DNA of 64,000 nt from Bacillota bacterium (lineage in GTDB: Bacteria > Bacillota > Clostridia > Lachnospirales > Lachnospiraceae). The notes beneath the pieces were generated by a model. That model had not been told where the DNA came from, searched no databases, and worked only from the letters and a program-made list of their open reading frames with translations. The translations under genes were made by a program, and so were the position numbers. The stretch spans positions 248,001-312,000 of the forward strand of contig JAEZLH010000027.1 of assembly GCA_023435895.1 (NCBI GenBank), written 5' to 3'. Shown here in pieces: positions 1 through 9,759 of this stretch (positions are counted from its first letter, which is position 1; the number at the start of each line of letters is the position of its first letter).

Positions 1-619
1 CGATATGGACTTTAAGGTTGCAGGTACACATAAGGGTATTACTGCAATTCAGATGGATATTAAAATTCACGGCTTAACCAGAGAAATCATTGAGAAAGCA
101 ATCTATCAGACAAAGGAAGCAAGAACTCATATTCTTGATGATGTAATGGCACCGGTTATCGCTGAGCCTAGAACAGAAGTTGGTCCTTATTCACCTAAAA
201 TTGTTCAGATCAAGATTGATCCTTCCAAGATCGGCGAAGTTGTCGGACAAAGAGGTAAGACCATTAATGCAATTATCGAGCAGACTGGTGTTAAGATTGA
301 CATCACTGATGACGGTGCGGTTTCTGTATGCGGCGTAGATAAAGAAAGCATTCAGAAGGCTCTTGAAATGGTTAAGATGATTGTAACCGAATTTGAAGAA
401 GGCAAGAAATATACCGGTAAAGTTATCAGTATCAAGGATTTTGGCGCATTTATCGAATTTGCGCCTGGCAAAGAGGGTATGGTTCATATCTCCAAGATTT
501 CAAAGCAGAGAATTGAACATGTTGAAGATGTATTGACCTTAGGAGATGTTGTTACTGTTGTTTGTCTCGGACAGGATAAAATGGGCAGAATTAGCTTCAG
601 CATTAAAGATGCTCAATAA
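1..619 (+). CDS. pnp: Polyribonucleotide nucleotidyltransferase, C-terminal part
   Basis: This is the last ~205 residues of PNPase, the phosphorolytic 3'-5' exoribonuclease of RNA turnover. The reading frame is already open at the window edge, so the start lies upstream. The visible part begins in the end of the second RNase PH-like domain (DMDFKVAGTHKGITAIQMD). A KH domain with its GxxG loop (GQRG, about nt 245-256) follows, then a C-terminal S1 domain (about nt 415-610, GKVISIKDFGAFIEF). A strong hairpin terminator follows the stop. The identification is secure from the domain order; the catalytic core is outside the window. Confidence 0.96.
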   Translation, partial: DMDFKVAGTHKGITAIQMDIKIHGLTREIIEKAIYQTKEARTHILDDVMAPVIAEPRTEVGPYSPKIVQIKIDPSKIGEVVGQRGKTINAIIEQTGVKIDITDDGAVSVCGVDKESIQKALEMVKMIVTEFEEGKKYTGKVISIKDFGAFIEFAPGKEGMVHISKISKQRIEHVEDVLTLGDVVTVVCLGQDKMGRISFSIKDAQ

Positions 620-648
620 TAAATATAAATATTGTAATTAATCATAGA

Positions 649-693
649 CCACCCTTTCAAAATGTAATTCATTATGAAAGGGTGGGGCTTTTT
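649..693 (+). terminator. Rho-independent terminator of pnp
   Basis: A 10-bp stem (CCACCCTTTC at 649-658 pairing with GAAAGGGTGG at 676-685) is followed by a T-rich tract. It sits 30 bp after the pnp stop. Confidence 0.9.
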
Positions 694-1039
694 ATGTTGG
701 CGTCAACCTAGCCTATTAGTTGTATTTTAAACATAGATATGGTAGTATTAGGTAATGATAACTATATTTTGAAGCTTATTTGTACCCTTACTGTGTGCAA
801 ATCAAAAGCCGAGGTTTTGAAAGGTTTATTGACAATCAAACAAGCTTTTAAATTATGAAATTAAATTAACCATATAGAGAATACTATAATTGATCATATA
901 CACAAAGACTAGGAGCGGTGTGAAGCTTAGCTAAATCTGGAGGAAATGATACAATTAGATCAGTAAAGTAATGCCATGATTACCAACTAATTTGGACTTG
1001 AAACATGCTAGAAAAATCACAAAATACGGGAGGAACCTT
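694..1039. other. Non-coding gap between pnp and the M16 peptidase
   Basis: About 345 bp of AT-rich sequence lies between the pnp terminator and the peptidase start. I see no ORF with a ribosome binding site and no recognisable riboswitch or repeat. It presumably holds the peptidase promoter, which I could not place confidently. Confidence 0.5.
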
Positions 1040-2299
1040 ATGACAAACATCACGAAATTATCAAATCAAATTACAGTCATAACGGAGGTATTGCCATATA
1101 CGCGAAGCGCGTCCTTTGGAATTTGGGTCAAGGTTGGTTCCGCTAATGAAGATGAGAATAATAACGGAATAGCACATATTATTGAACACATGTTATTTAA
1201 AGGGACAACGAATCGTAATGCAAAGCAGATTGCGGATGAAATGGCTAGAATTGGTGGGAATATGAATGCATTTACCAGTAAGGAGTGTACCTCATATTAT
1301 GCTACCACGTTAAGTGAGCATTTGCCGATTACCATCGATATTTTATCAGACATGTTCCATAATTCTTTGATTGATGAGAAAGCTTTAAAGAAGGAAAAGG
1401 GCGTGATTCTTGAGGAAATCGATATGTATGATGATTCACCGGAGGATTTGGTTCATGAGATGCTTCAACAAAGAGTATGGAAGAATCATCCCTTAGGATA
1501 TTTAATATCAGGTACCAAAAAGATTGTTCGAAAGGTTTCAAGAGAACAGATTTTAGAATTTATTAAAACCTATTATGTAGGTGAGAATATTATAATCTCG
1601 GTAGCAGGAAATTTTCATGAAGATGAGATACTTAAGCTTTTGGAGGAAAAATTCGGTACTCTGGATAAACAAAGTGATAATGAAATCCAAGCTTTAAGCA
1701 GTCCCCAATATCACAAGGTACTCTGCAAGAGAAATAAAGATATTGAGCAGTTGCATTGTAATATTGCATTTAACAGCATTTCCTATCTTTCGGAGGAACG
1801 TTATGTATTATCCGTACTGAATAATATACTGGGGGGAAGTATCAATTCCAGATTATTTCAAAAGATCAGAGAAAATAGTGGATTGACCTATTCCATCTAT
1901 TCCTATGGAAGCTCATATCGAGAAACAGGATTATTTCATATTTACGCCGCAATGAATCCTTCCCAATGCGCGTCCGTGGTGAAGAAGACTTATCAGATTA
2001 TCAATGAAATTAAAAAGAATGGTGTAACAATGGAAGAACTCGACATGACCAAGGAGCAGATTAAAACAGAGCTAATTCTTGGCAATGAAAGTTCCAAAAG
2101 CAGAATGAATTCTAATGGGAAAGCTATGATAAACCGGGGCAGACTGATTACCATAGAAGAACTTGTGGAGGAAATCAATAAAGTATCCCTCCCGCGTATT
2201 ATAGATTTTGCAAATAAATATTTGGATCTTAGTTCCGCATCCGTTTCCCTGGTAGGGAATTTAAAGGATATTGACCTGAAAGTAATTGAATTTAAATAA
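1040..2299 (+). CDS. M16 family (pitrilysin/processing peptidase-like) zinc peptidase
   Basis: This is a 419-residue M16B-type metallopeptidase, in the family of the PNPase-neighbouring peptidase YmxG/MlpA of Bacillus. The inverted zinc motif HxxEH is seen as HIIEH near residues 45-49, and the downstream glutamate ligand is probably in LEEIDMYDD (about residue 122). The C-terminal half has the R-Y-type substrate-binding element (GLTYSIYSYGSSYRETGLFH). The ATG at 1040 was chosen because GGGAGG at 1028-1033 is 6 nt upstream; a longer open frame to 992 lacks a ribosome site. A location directly after pnp is the common Firmicute arrangement. The physiological substrate is unknown. Confidence 0.9.
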   Translation: MTNITKLSNQITVITEVLPYTRSASFGIWVKVGSANEDENNNGIAHIIEHMLFKGTTNRNAKQIADEMARIGGNMNAFTSKECTSYYATTLSEHLPITIDILSDMFHNSLIDEKALKKEKGVILEEIDMYDDSPEDLVHEMLQQRVWKNHPLGYLISGTKKIVRKVSREQILEFIKTYYVGENIIISVAGNFHEDEILKLLEEKFGTLDKQSDNEIQALSSPQYHKVLCKRNKDIEQLHCNIAFNSISYLSEERYVLSVLNNILGGSINSRLFQKIRENSGLTYSIYSYGSSYRETGLFHIYAAMNPSQCASVVKKTYQIINEIKKNGVTMEELDMTKEQIKTELILGNESSKSRMNSNGKAMINRGRLITIEELVEEINKVSLPRIIDFANKYLDLSSASVSLVGNLKDIDLKVIEFK

Positions 2300-2313
2300 T
2301 AGGAGGATTGGGT

Positions 2314-2994
2314 ATGAGATACGAAATTATTGGTGAACCGTTACCGGTTGTTACCTGTCATTTGGAGATGGGAGAAACAATGATAACGGAGAGAGGTTCC
2401 ATGTCATGGATGTCCCCCAATATGAAGATGGAGACATCAACAAATGGTGGCATCGGCAAAGCGTTTGGCAGAATGCTTTCCGGCGATTCTATCTTTCAAA
2501 ACCGTTATACATCAATGGGAGGTGCCGGAATGATTGCATTTGCATCCAGCTTTCCAGGCTCTATAAGACCCCTTGAGATTTCACCCGGTAATGGCATGAT
2601 AGTCCAAAAATCTGCTTTTTTGGCTTCTGAAGAAGGAGTGGAGTTATCACTTCATTTTCAGAAGAAGCTTGGAGCTGGTTTGTTCGGTGGTGAGGGTTTT
2701 ATCATGCAGAGACTGTCAGGACGAGGAATCGCCTTTGTTGAAATAGACGGTTACGCAGTAGAGTATGTCCTTCAGCCAGGTCAAAAGATGGTTGTTGATA
2801 CCGGTTATCTTGCTGCAATGACCGAGGGGTGTTCCATGGAAATCCAAACAGTTCCGGGTGTTAAAAATATGTTTTTCGGTGGAGAAGGAATTTTCAATAC
2901 CGTAGTATCCGGTCCGGGAAAAATCATATTGCAAACTATGCCTGTGAATAGTGTTGCTGCAACGCTTAGACCATTCTTCCCTTCCGCGAAATAA
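2314..2994 (+). CDS. AIM24/TIGR00266 family protein
   Basis: A 226-residue cytosolic protein of the AIM24 (DUF124, TIGR00266) family, a beta-rich fold of unknown biochemical role. Family features seen are the N-terminal MRYEIIGEPLPVV segment, glycine-rich strands (FGGEGFIMQRLSG) and the C-terminal GGEGIFNTVVSGPG element. It starts 14 bp after the peptidase stop; AGGAGG at 2301-2306 is 7 nt before this ATG, so the TTG at 2308 is too close to be used. The short gap suggests co-transcription with the peptidase. No catalytic residues can be named. Confidence 0.85.
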   Translation: MRYEIIGEPLPVVTCHLEMGETMITERGSMSWMSPNMKMETSTNGGIGKAFGRMLSGDSIFQNRYTSMGGAGMIAFASSFPGSIRPLEISPGNGMIVQKSAFLASEEGVELSLHFQKKLGAGLFGGEGFIMQRLSGRGIAFVEIDGYAVEYVLQPGQKMVVDTGYLAAMTEGCSMEIQTVPGVKNMFFGGEGIFNTVVSGPGKIILQTMPVNSVAATLRPFFPSAK

Positions 2995-3085
2995 CGTTAG
3001 GGGTAGGTTGATTAAATAATCTAATCGTTTTATAACAATATAGTGGGATTTAGCTACGGTTAACCGAATTCATAAATGAAGAATG

Positions 3086-3162
3086 AAAAGACGCTCGTAT
3101 TAGATATTTCTTTCTTTGTGGAACAATATGTTTCATTGATTATCTAATAGAGCGTCTTTTTT
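3086..3162. terminator. Bidirectional terminator between convergent genes
   Basis: A long inverted repeat (AAAAGACGCTC at 3086-3096 with GAGCGTCTTTT at 3150-3160, plus inner TATTAGATA/TATCTAATA pairing) has A-runs on one side and T-runs on the other. It serves both the AIM24 gene (+) and the mutarotase gene (-). Confidence 0.85.
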
Positions 3163-3187
3163 GTAAATAATGAGCTTCGTAATCTTT

Positions 3188-4078
3188 CTACAAAAGCTCG
3201 ATTTGATAACCACCCACGAATTGTTCCTTTGGTTCGAGGCGGTTAATATAATCTTTATCCTCAAGAGAACCTACAAAATCTTCACTGTCACAACGACCAT
3301 ACCAGGGCTCAATACATATAAAAGGAGCTACTGTTCCAGCAGGTGACCAAATACCAACAAGAGGAGTATCAAAGTGTAGAGTGATATAAGGAGTTTTGTC
3401 CGGAGTTAACAAAGAAATCTTATTGCATTGCTTATCTTCAATGATTAGTGCATCCTTATCAAACATATGAGGGGTAATCGGGTGGATTCCATGTTCCGTG
3501 ATTAGTTTATGATGTGCATTAGGGGAGGATTTTACTTCTAGACCGTTCTCCATATTAACTAACAGATAATCAATACTCTTCTCAGTATGAAAATCCAAAT
3601 AATATTCATCCCTTTGTTCCTCGGGTTTCAACGGACAGTTGAATGCAGGATGGCCGCCTATAGAAAAGTACATGATTTCCTCTCCTTGATTGATTACCTT
3701 CCATAACACATCAACTCGATTATTTACCAAGCGATATCCTAATTCAAGTGTAAAATGGAACGGGTATCGTTTCAAGCTTTCCTCATTCCAATTTAGTCCA
3801 AACCATATCTCATTCTCAGAACTACGAATTAGGTCAAATTCCATATCCCTAGCAAAGCCATGCTGTGCCATAGGATATGTTTTGCCCTCATAGGTGTAAC
3901 CTTTATCTTTACTGCTTCCTACAAAAGGGAATAAAATAGGAGCTTGGCGTTTCCAAAACTTTGGATCACCATTCCATAGATATTCCTGGTTGGTTTTGTT
4001 ATTCATAATAGAAGATAGTTCAGCACCAAATCGATTGATTTTAATGGTGATGAATTCATTATTTAAACTATATTGCAT
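3188..4078 (-). CDS. LacX-like aldose 1-epimerase family protein
   Basis: A 296-residue galactose-mutarotase superfamily protein of the LacX subgroup, predicted to interconvert sugar anomers or hexose-6-phosphate anomers in the cytosol. The sequence shows AELSSIMNN and the LWNGDPKFWKRQAPILFPFVG region, the conserved HGFARD, the catalytic-type histidine in GGHPAFNCP (about residue 143) and the general-base glutamate in CIEPWYGR (about residue 259). The length fits the family. It is a lone gene between convergent and divergent neighbours, so context does not reveal its sugar. Confidence 0.88.
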   Translation of the reverse strand: MQYSLNNEFITIKINRFGAELSSIMNNKTNQEYLWNGDPKFWKRQAPILFPFVGSSKDKGYTYEGKTYPMAQHGFARDMEFDLIRSSENEIWFGLNWNEESLKRYPFHFTLELGYRLVNNRVDVLWKVINQGEEIMYFSIGGHPAFNCPLKPEEQRDEYYLDFHTEKSIDYLLVNMENGLEVKSSPNAHHKLITEHGIHPITPHMFDKDALIIEDKQCNKISLLTPDKTPYITLHFDTPLVGIWSPAGTVAPFICIEPWYGRCDSEDFVGSLEDKDYINRLEPKEQFVGGYQIELL

Positions 4079-4337
4079 ATGATTCCCTCCGTAATGTGAT
4101 AATGTGATATTTTATCATAAATATGCATGGATGGCTATGTGCAAAATTGTCAAGATAATTATATGCCAGATTTACGGATTTCTCATAAGTTATACAAAAT
4201 ACATTCTCTCTGCTGATATAAAAACAGTACGAAAAGCAATGCCATAATAATACATTTAATGTAAAAAATGTTGCTTTATGATACTGAAACCGTTATTATA
4301 TAAATAACTTATAAACAAATGGGAGGAAGTACGAAAA

Positions 4338-6953
4338 ATGAAAGTACATATAAAAACTGCACGTAAAATAAGTAGTATTATGTTTGTTGCGGTAATACTA
4401 TGTTTATCCTTTATTATTATGAAGAATGAGCCAATAAAAGCAGATGCGGCAAATAGTTCGTATATCTTGAATGAAAGTGGAACCGTATCCTATGATAATG
4501 GCGATACTATATATGATTTCAAGCTGTCAAAAAAGAGTACAGTATCTATTGATTTAAGCTATGTTGCAAATAACAGCTATTCGGATTATGGAATATCATT
4601 GAATTTGTTTAAGAATATTGAAAATAATTCGGATGACTATGAATATACGGAAGGGGATTATTCTGCTAGTGGTAGAGTGGATAGCAAGAATACAGGCAGT
4701 CTGAACCATAAAATAACCCTTGAAGCCGGAACGCATAGAATTATATTACGATCCATTGTGGATGAGTTTAAGTTTACTTTAAAAGTATATGATCCATCAC
4801 AATCAACGTACAATTATCCGAAGATTCTGGAGAAGAAAGGTGATATTACTTCTTCATCCATGATAAAAAAATATGAATTAAACTTTCCGAATGATGCAAA
4901 AATTCGTATCGATGTAGAAGCAAGCAAGTCGAAACCGGAATATAAGGACAGTTTTGATGTTTCTTTTACAGGAAAATCTAGTGGTAATTGGAGTAATGAG
5001 ATTAGTGAAGTTGATGGAAAGGGTTTTTTAACAAAAACCTGTAGTGCAAAAGCTGGGAAGAATATAATAACCATATCATCAGATACACCGACTGTAAGTT
5101 ATATACTGAAGGTGTATGATGAAACCAATTATATCACCTCAATCTCAATCCCGAGCAGTAATAAGCTTATTTTAGGAGATAGTTATACGATACCGGTTAC
5201 AAAAAAATCTCCTTCCAGTGGAGTAGATTATATTGCATGGAGTTCAAGTAATAGCAATATAGCTACAGTAGATAAGGCGGGTAAGGTTATTGCGGTAGCT
5301 CCAGGTAATGCAAAGATCGTTGCAAAATTAATGAATGGCAAGAGTTATTCGTGTAGTATTAACGTCATTGATAATTTATTTGCAAATCCTTCTTTAAATA
5401 TAGTAAAGGGAGCTGTCCAAACATTAAAATTAAAAAAGAAAACAGCAAACTTACAGTGGGCTTCCACCAATGAGAAGATTGTAAAGGTTGATCAAACAGG
5501 TAAAATTTCTGCACTGTCCTGTGGAACCGCAACCGTTACAGTAAAAGCAGATGGAATTCTATATAAATGTAAAGTTGTGGTTGAGTACCCTAAATTATTG
5601 GATAAAAAAGATACTTTAACATATACAAGTTCTAAAAAGATATATACATTCAATTCTGCTACAAATTCGAATATCAGAATAGTTGTTACTGCAGATTCTA
5701 TTCAGGATAAGGATGAAGTTGTATTATATGTTGACTATGATCGTGGAGAGAGTAAAGAATTAAGCGATGATTATGATGGAATTAATTCATGGGAAATGGA
5801 TGTTCCTAATAGCGGTCAAACCGCTGTGTTGAGCAAAACCGGTACGGCGTTACCAGGAAAAAACTATATCACAATATGGACCATAGACCCTTCCATTCAT
5901 TACACAGTTAAGGTTTACGATGAGACCAGTTATGTTACAAGTATTGCTATTCCCTCAACGGAAAAGCTGGTAGTAGGAGCAACATCAACTCTCTCTGTAA
6001 CAAAGAAAACACCTTCTAATGGAGTTGACTACATTACATGGAGTTCTAGTGATTCAAAAGTTGCATTGGTTGATGCAAAAAGTGGTAAGGTAACAGCTAA
6101 GTCAAAAGGTAATGCCACCATTACGGCAAAACTAATGAATGGGAAAACTTTTTCTTGCAAAATCAGTGTTTCAGAGAATTTGATGGAAAAAAGATCGGTT
6201 GTACTATTAAAGGGTAAAAGTGCTTCACTAAAACTAAAGACAAGTAATACGGGAATAAAATGGACATCAATGAATACAAAGGTTGTGAAAGTCGACAGTA
6301 AAGGTAAAATTACTGCAATTAATACAGGCAGTGCGATTATAACAGCAAGCCTTGAAGGATACACTTTCCAATGTAACATAAAAGTTGAGAATCCATATCT
6401 GAATAAAACCAAAGAGTCTATGTATACAAACGGTTCTACACAACTTGAATTAATAGGTGCTTCTGGGGCAATTATATGGACTACGAGCAAGTCTTCTGTA
6501 GCAGTAGTAGATAAGAATGGAAAGGTTATTCCGAAAAGCAGTGGTACAGCAGTAATTACTGCCACTTATCTTGGAAAACAATTTAAGTGCACCATAACTG
6601 TTTTAGAAACACCCGCGATATTGGTTGAAAAAGTTGGCTGGTATACCAATGATCTTGGCGGAATAGAACCGTATATGACATTAACAAATACGACCAATAA
6701 AGAGATTAAATACATTTATATAGATACAGAATACTATAATGGTGTTGGAGATCCTGCATACTGTTCGGTAAAAAATACAAATAAAGTTAAATTGACTGTT
6801 ATTGGGCCGGTTGCAAAGAACAATACCATTAACGCGGAATGGGGTGCAATATTATATAATGGAACAACCAGATATTTAAAAATAACAAATATTACGGTCG
6901 TTTTCATGGATGGCTCGAAAAAAACCATTAAGGTTAATAAATATTGGGGCTAG
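4338..6953 (+). CDS. Secreted protein with five Big_2 (Ig-like) repeats
   Basis: An 871-residue exported protein. An N-terminal hydrophobic signal (about residues 12-27) is followed by a KADA-type cleavage site near residue 35. Five bacterial Ig-like Big_2 modules are seen at about 264-345, 346-418, 532-615, 616-686 and 687-757, each with the W-x-S-x-(N/D)-x-x-(I/V)-A/V-x-V-D signature and a G-x-A-x-I/V-x-A strand. A ~110-residue unclassified domain (about 758-871) ends the protein. Residues ~155-418 and ~419-686 are an internal duplication of a non-Ig beta domain plus two Big_2 modules. GGGAGG lies about 11 nt before the ATG. No sortase motif, S-layer domain or enzyme domain is visible, so an adhesive or cell-surface role is inferred only. 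Confidence 0.85.
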   Translation: MKVHIKTARKISSIMFVAVILCLSFIIMKNEPIKADAANSSYILNESGTVSYDNGDTIYDFKLSKKSTVSIDLSYVANNSYSDYGISLNLFKNIENNSDDYEYTEGDYSASGRVDSKNTGSLNHKITLEAGTHRIILRSIVDEFKFTLKVYDPSQSTYNYPKILEKKGDITSSSMIKKYELNFPNDAKIRIDVEASKSKPEYKDSFDVSFTGKSSGNWSNEISEVDGKGFLTKTCSAKAGKNIITISSDTPTVSYILKVYDETNYITSISIPSSNKLILGDSYTIPVTKKSPSSGVDYIAWSSSNSNIATVDKAGKVIAVAPGNAKIVAKLMNGKSYSCSINVIDNLFANPSLNIVKGAVQTLKLKKKTANLQWASTNEKIVKVDQTGKISALSCGTATVTVKADGILYKCKVVVEYPKLLDKKDTLTYTSSKKIYTFNSATNSNIRIVVTADSIQDKDEVVLYVDYDRGESKELSDDYDGINSWEMDVPNSGQTAVLSKTGTALPGKNYITIWTIDPSIHYTVKVYDETSYVTSIAIPSTEKLVVGATSTLSVTKKTPSNGVDYITWSSSDSKVALVDAKSGKVTAKSKGNATITAKLMNGKTFSCKISVSENLMEKRSVVLLKGKSASLKLKTSNTGIKWTSMNTKVVKVDSKGKITAINTGSAIITASLEGYTFQCNIKVENPYLNKTKESMYTNGSTQLELIGASGAIIWTTSKSSVAVVDKNGKVIPKSSGTAVITATYLGKQFKCTITVLETPAILVEKVGWYTNDLGGIEPYMTLTNTTNKEIKYIYIDTEYYNGVGDPAYCSVKNTNKVKLTVIGPVAKNNTINAEWGAILYNGTTRYLKITNITVVFMDGSKKTIKVNKYWG

Positions 6954-7114
6954 AGAGATTTTTGATAGAAATTATTAAATGAAACCATACATGAGGTTGC
7001 AGTTCTGTCTTTATTGATGAAAAAATATAATTCTGTGAATATATTATCCTTAATTATAATCATATCAAGGAAGACTGAACTGTAACCATACGTATAAAGT
7101 ATGATTTTACCCGC

Positions 7115-7142
7115 TTGACATTCCGGATTGAAATGTTATAAT
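7115..7142 (+). promoter_or_regulatory. Sigma-A promoter of thrS
   Basis: TTGACA at 7115-7120 and TATAAT at 7137-7142, with 16 bp between, lie just before the T-box leader. Both hexamers match consensus. Confidence 0.8.
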
Positions 7143-7148
7143 AATGTT

Positions 7149-7449
7149 ATCTAAATCAAACGCAAACGCGTTATATGTAAAACGTTGATGAGAAGAGTAC
7201 TGTGCCAAAGAATTCAGAGAGAGATATGCTAGGTGAAAGTATCTTATTCCTACAAAGAAACAGTTCATAGATTTCTTTGTTTAGAAGTGCAGGAAAACCA
7301 ACTCAGAGTGACCCCAATACGGTCCGGTGATTCCGTTATCAATCAGAATGAAGTGGGTTAATAACCAAAAAGGGTGGAACCGCGACGTAGAATTTACGCT
7401 CGTCCCTTTCGAATTGTCAAAGAGCAAGTCGAAAGTGGCGAGCTTTTTT
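7149..7449 (+). ncRNA. T-box leader of thrS
   Basis: A tRNA-sensing transcription attenuator. Stem I begins near GTTGATGAGAAGAGTA (7184-7199), whose base TTGAT can pair with ATCAA near 7340. The diagnostic T-box sequence AGGGTGGNACCGCG is at 7371-7384. It is followed by a terminator hairpin (7398-7412 pairing with 7429-7443, then six T) that overlaps the antiterminator partner CGTCCCT. The family responds to uncharged tRNA; the downstream gene implies tRNA-Thr. I could not place the specifier triplet with confidence. Confidence 0.92.
7398..7449 (+). terminator. T-box terminator hairpin
   Basis: GCTCGTCCCTTTCGA (7398-7412) pairs with TCGAAAGTGGCGAGC (7429-7443) with two mismatches, followed by T6. 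It is mutually exclusive with the T-box antiterminator. Confidence 0.85.
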
Positions 7450-7486
7450 GGCGCATTTTGAGATAATAATTGAAGGGAGAAAAGCT

Positions 7487-9451
7487 ATGAACATTATTTT
7501 AAAAGACGGCTCTATGAAAGAGTACGACAAATCAATGACTGTATATGAAATTGCAAATGACATTAGCGAAGGATTGGCAAGGATGGCATGTGCCGGTGAA
7601 ATTAACGGTAAGGTGGTTGATCTTCGAACGGTTGTGGAGAAGGACTGCAATTTAAATATATTAACCTTTAATGATGATGCCGGTAAAGCGGCATATCGAC
7701 ACACCACTTCCCATGTACTTGCTCAGGCGGTGAAGAGACTATATTCGGAGGCGAAGCTTGCCATCGGACCATCCATTGATACTGGTTTTTATTATGATTT
7801 TGACATCCCATCCTTTGACCGAGCAGCACTTGATAACATTGAAAAAGAGATGAAGAAAATCATAAAGGAGGGGGACGAATTAGTTCGTTTCACTTTACCG
7901 AGAGCGGAAGCAATTGAGTTGATGAAGCAAAAAAATGAACCTTATAAGGTTGAATTAATTGAAGACCTGCCAGAGGATGCAGAGTTGTCCTTCTATCAAC
8001 AGGGTGATTTCGTTGATTTGTGTGCAGGACCTCACTTGATGAGCACGAAGGCGATTAAATCAATTAAGTTAATTTCCTCTTCAGGCGCATATTGGAGAGG
8101 TTCAGAAAAGAATAAAATGCTTACCAGAGTTTATGGTACTGCTTATACGAAGAATGCTGATTTGGAAGCCTTCTTAGCACATCTTGAAGATATCAAAAAG
8201 CGTGATCATAATAAGCTTGGCCGTGAAATGGAACTCTTTACTACCGTAGATGTAATCGGTCAGGGTCTACCCCTATTAATGCCTAAGGGTGCAAAAATGA
8301 TTCAGACTATGCAACGATGGATTGAAGATGAAGAAGAAAAACGTGGCTATGTAAGAACCAAAACTCCTTTTATGGCTAAGAGTGATCTTTATCGCATCTC
8401 CGGACATTGGGATCATTATAAAGAAGGTATGTTCGTTTTGGGAGACGAGAAAGTGGATAAGGAAGTGTTTGCACTTCGCCCGATGACCTGTCCGTTCCAG
8501 TACTACGTATATAAGAACAGTCAAAAATCATATCGCGATTTACCGATTCGTTACGGTGAAACTTCTACTCTTTTCAGAAATGAGGATTCTGGTGAAATGC
8601 ATGGATTAACTCGTGTTCGCCAGTTTACGATATCAGAAGGACATTTGATCGTTAGACCGGATCAAATGGATGAAGAGTTCAAGGGATGTTTGGATCTTGC
8701 AAGATATTGCCTTCAGGTGCTTGGCGTGCAAGCAGATGTTAGTTATCGCCTTTCCAAATGGGATCCAACCAATACCGAAAAATACATCGGTTCTCCTGAG
8801 GTTTGGGAAGAAACCCAGAGTAGAATTCGTAACGTATTAAATGAACTTGGTATCGAGTTTACTGAGGCAGAGGGAGAAGCAGCCTTCTATGGTCCTAAAG
8901 TGGATATTCAAGCAAAGAATGTGTACGGCAAAGAGGATACGATGATAACCATCCAATGGGATGCGGTATTAGCAGAGCAGTTTGATATGTACTACATTGA
9001 TCAAAATGGAGATAAGGTTCGTCCTTATATTATTCACAGAACCAGCATGGGTTGCTATGAAAGAACGCTTGCATGGATGATTGAAAAATATGCTGGTTTA
9101 TTCCCGACTTGGTTATGTCCTGAGCAGGTAAGGGTTTTACCTATTTCCGAAAAATATCATGATTATGCCAATAAAGTAAAAAATGAGCTTCAAAAGAATG
9201 GCGTTATAGCAACGGTGGATGAGAGGGCAGAGAAGATTGGTTATAAGATCAGAGAAACCAGACTCAACCGTGTACCGTATATGCTTGTAGTTGGACAGAA
9301 GGAAGAGGAAGAAGGATTGGTATCCGTTCGTAGCCGTTTCCTTGGAGATGAGGGTCAAAAGCCGCTTTCCGTATTTATTAATGATATTTGTGAAGAAATT
9401 CGTCTGAAAGAAATTAGAAAAATTGAAGTAAGCGAAAATAATGAGAAATAA
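7487..9451 (+). CDS. thrS: Threonyl-tRNA synthetase
   Basis: A 654-residue class II synthetase that charges tRNA-Thr. Domains in order: N-terminal TGS domain (MNIILKDGS..., 1-60); editing domain with HTTSHVLAQA (about 73-77) and a downstream FVDLCAGPH element; catalytic core with the zinc cysteine in RPMTCPF (about residue 335) and the class II motifs (RNEDSGEMHGLTRVRQF; GCYERTLAWMIEKY); and a C-terminal anticodon-binding domain (PEQVRVLPIS onward). The ATG at 7487 is used because GAAGGGAGA precedes it; an in-frame TTG at 7448 falls in the leader terminator. It is controlled by the T-box upstream. Confidence 0.97.
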   Translation: MNIILKDGSMKEYDKSMTVYEIANDISEGLARMACAGEINGKVVDLRTVVEKDCNLNILTFNDDAGKAAYRHTTSHVLAQAVKRLYSEAKLAIGPSIDTGFYYDFDIPSFDRAALDNIEKEMKKIIKEGDELVRFTLPRAEAIELMKQKNEPYKVELIEDLPEDAELSFYQQGDFVDLCAGPHLMSTKAIKSIKLISSSGAYWRGSEKNKMLTRVYGTAYTKNADLEAFLAHLEDIKKRDHNKLGREMELFTTVDVIGQGLPLLMPKGAKMIQTMQRWIEDEEEKRGYVRTKTPFMAKSDLYRISGHWDHYKEGMFVLGDEKVDKEVFALRPMTCPFQYYVYKNSQKSYRDLPIRYGETSTLFRNEDSGEMHGLTRVRQFTISEGHLIVRPDQMDEEFKGCLDLARYCLQVLGVQADVSYRLSKWDPTNTEKYIGSPEVWEETQSRIRNVLNELGIEFTEAEGEAAFYGPKVDIQAKNVYGKEDTMITIQWDAVLAEQFDMYYIDQNGDKVRPYIIHRTSMGCYERTLAWMIEKYAGLFPTWLCPEQVRVLPISEKYHDYANKVKNELQKNGVIATVDERAEKIGYKIRETRLNRVPYMLVVGQKEEEEGLVSVRSRFLGDEGQKPLSVFINDICEEIRLKEIRKIEVSENNEK

Positions 9452-9489
9452 ATTTCGTTGTAAAAAGAAAAAGTGTCAGTAGGCAATAT

Positions 9490-9600
9490 GAATGAACGAT
9501 AATTGATTAAGGATTCAAAAAACCTTTCGATAGAGTTCATTGCCAGATGAACGATAATTAATTAAGATTTCATAGAGTCTTTCAAAAGAGTTTATTGTCA
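9490..9600. repeat. Two-copy imperfect 56-bp direct repeat
   Basis: Copies at about 9490-9545 and 9546-9600 share GATGAACGATAATT(G/A)ATTAAG and related downstream blocks. They lie between thrS and its apparent terminator. Their function is unknown. Confidence 0.6.
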
Positions 9601-9624
9601 CAGTATAAACAGACCTCATAATTA

Positions 9625-9676
9625 AATGGAAAAATCAGAGAGCGAGCCATAGAGCATCTCTGATTTTTTCCATTAT
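9625..9676 (+). terminator. Terminator downstream of thrS
   Basis: An approximately 17-bp stem (AATGGAAAAATCAGAGA from 9625; TCTCTGATTTTTTCCATT to 9676) contains a T6 run on the 3' arm and is likely an efficient intrinsic terminator. Confidence 0.8.
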
Positions 9677-9759
9677 TACCATCCATTTTCTATCATCATA
9701 ATTTACAGGTTTGAGAATACTATTCATAACAAAATAATTCGCTTATTATGGAGGTAGTT

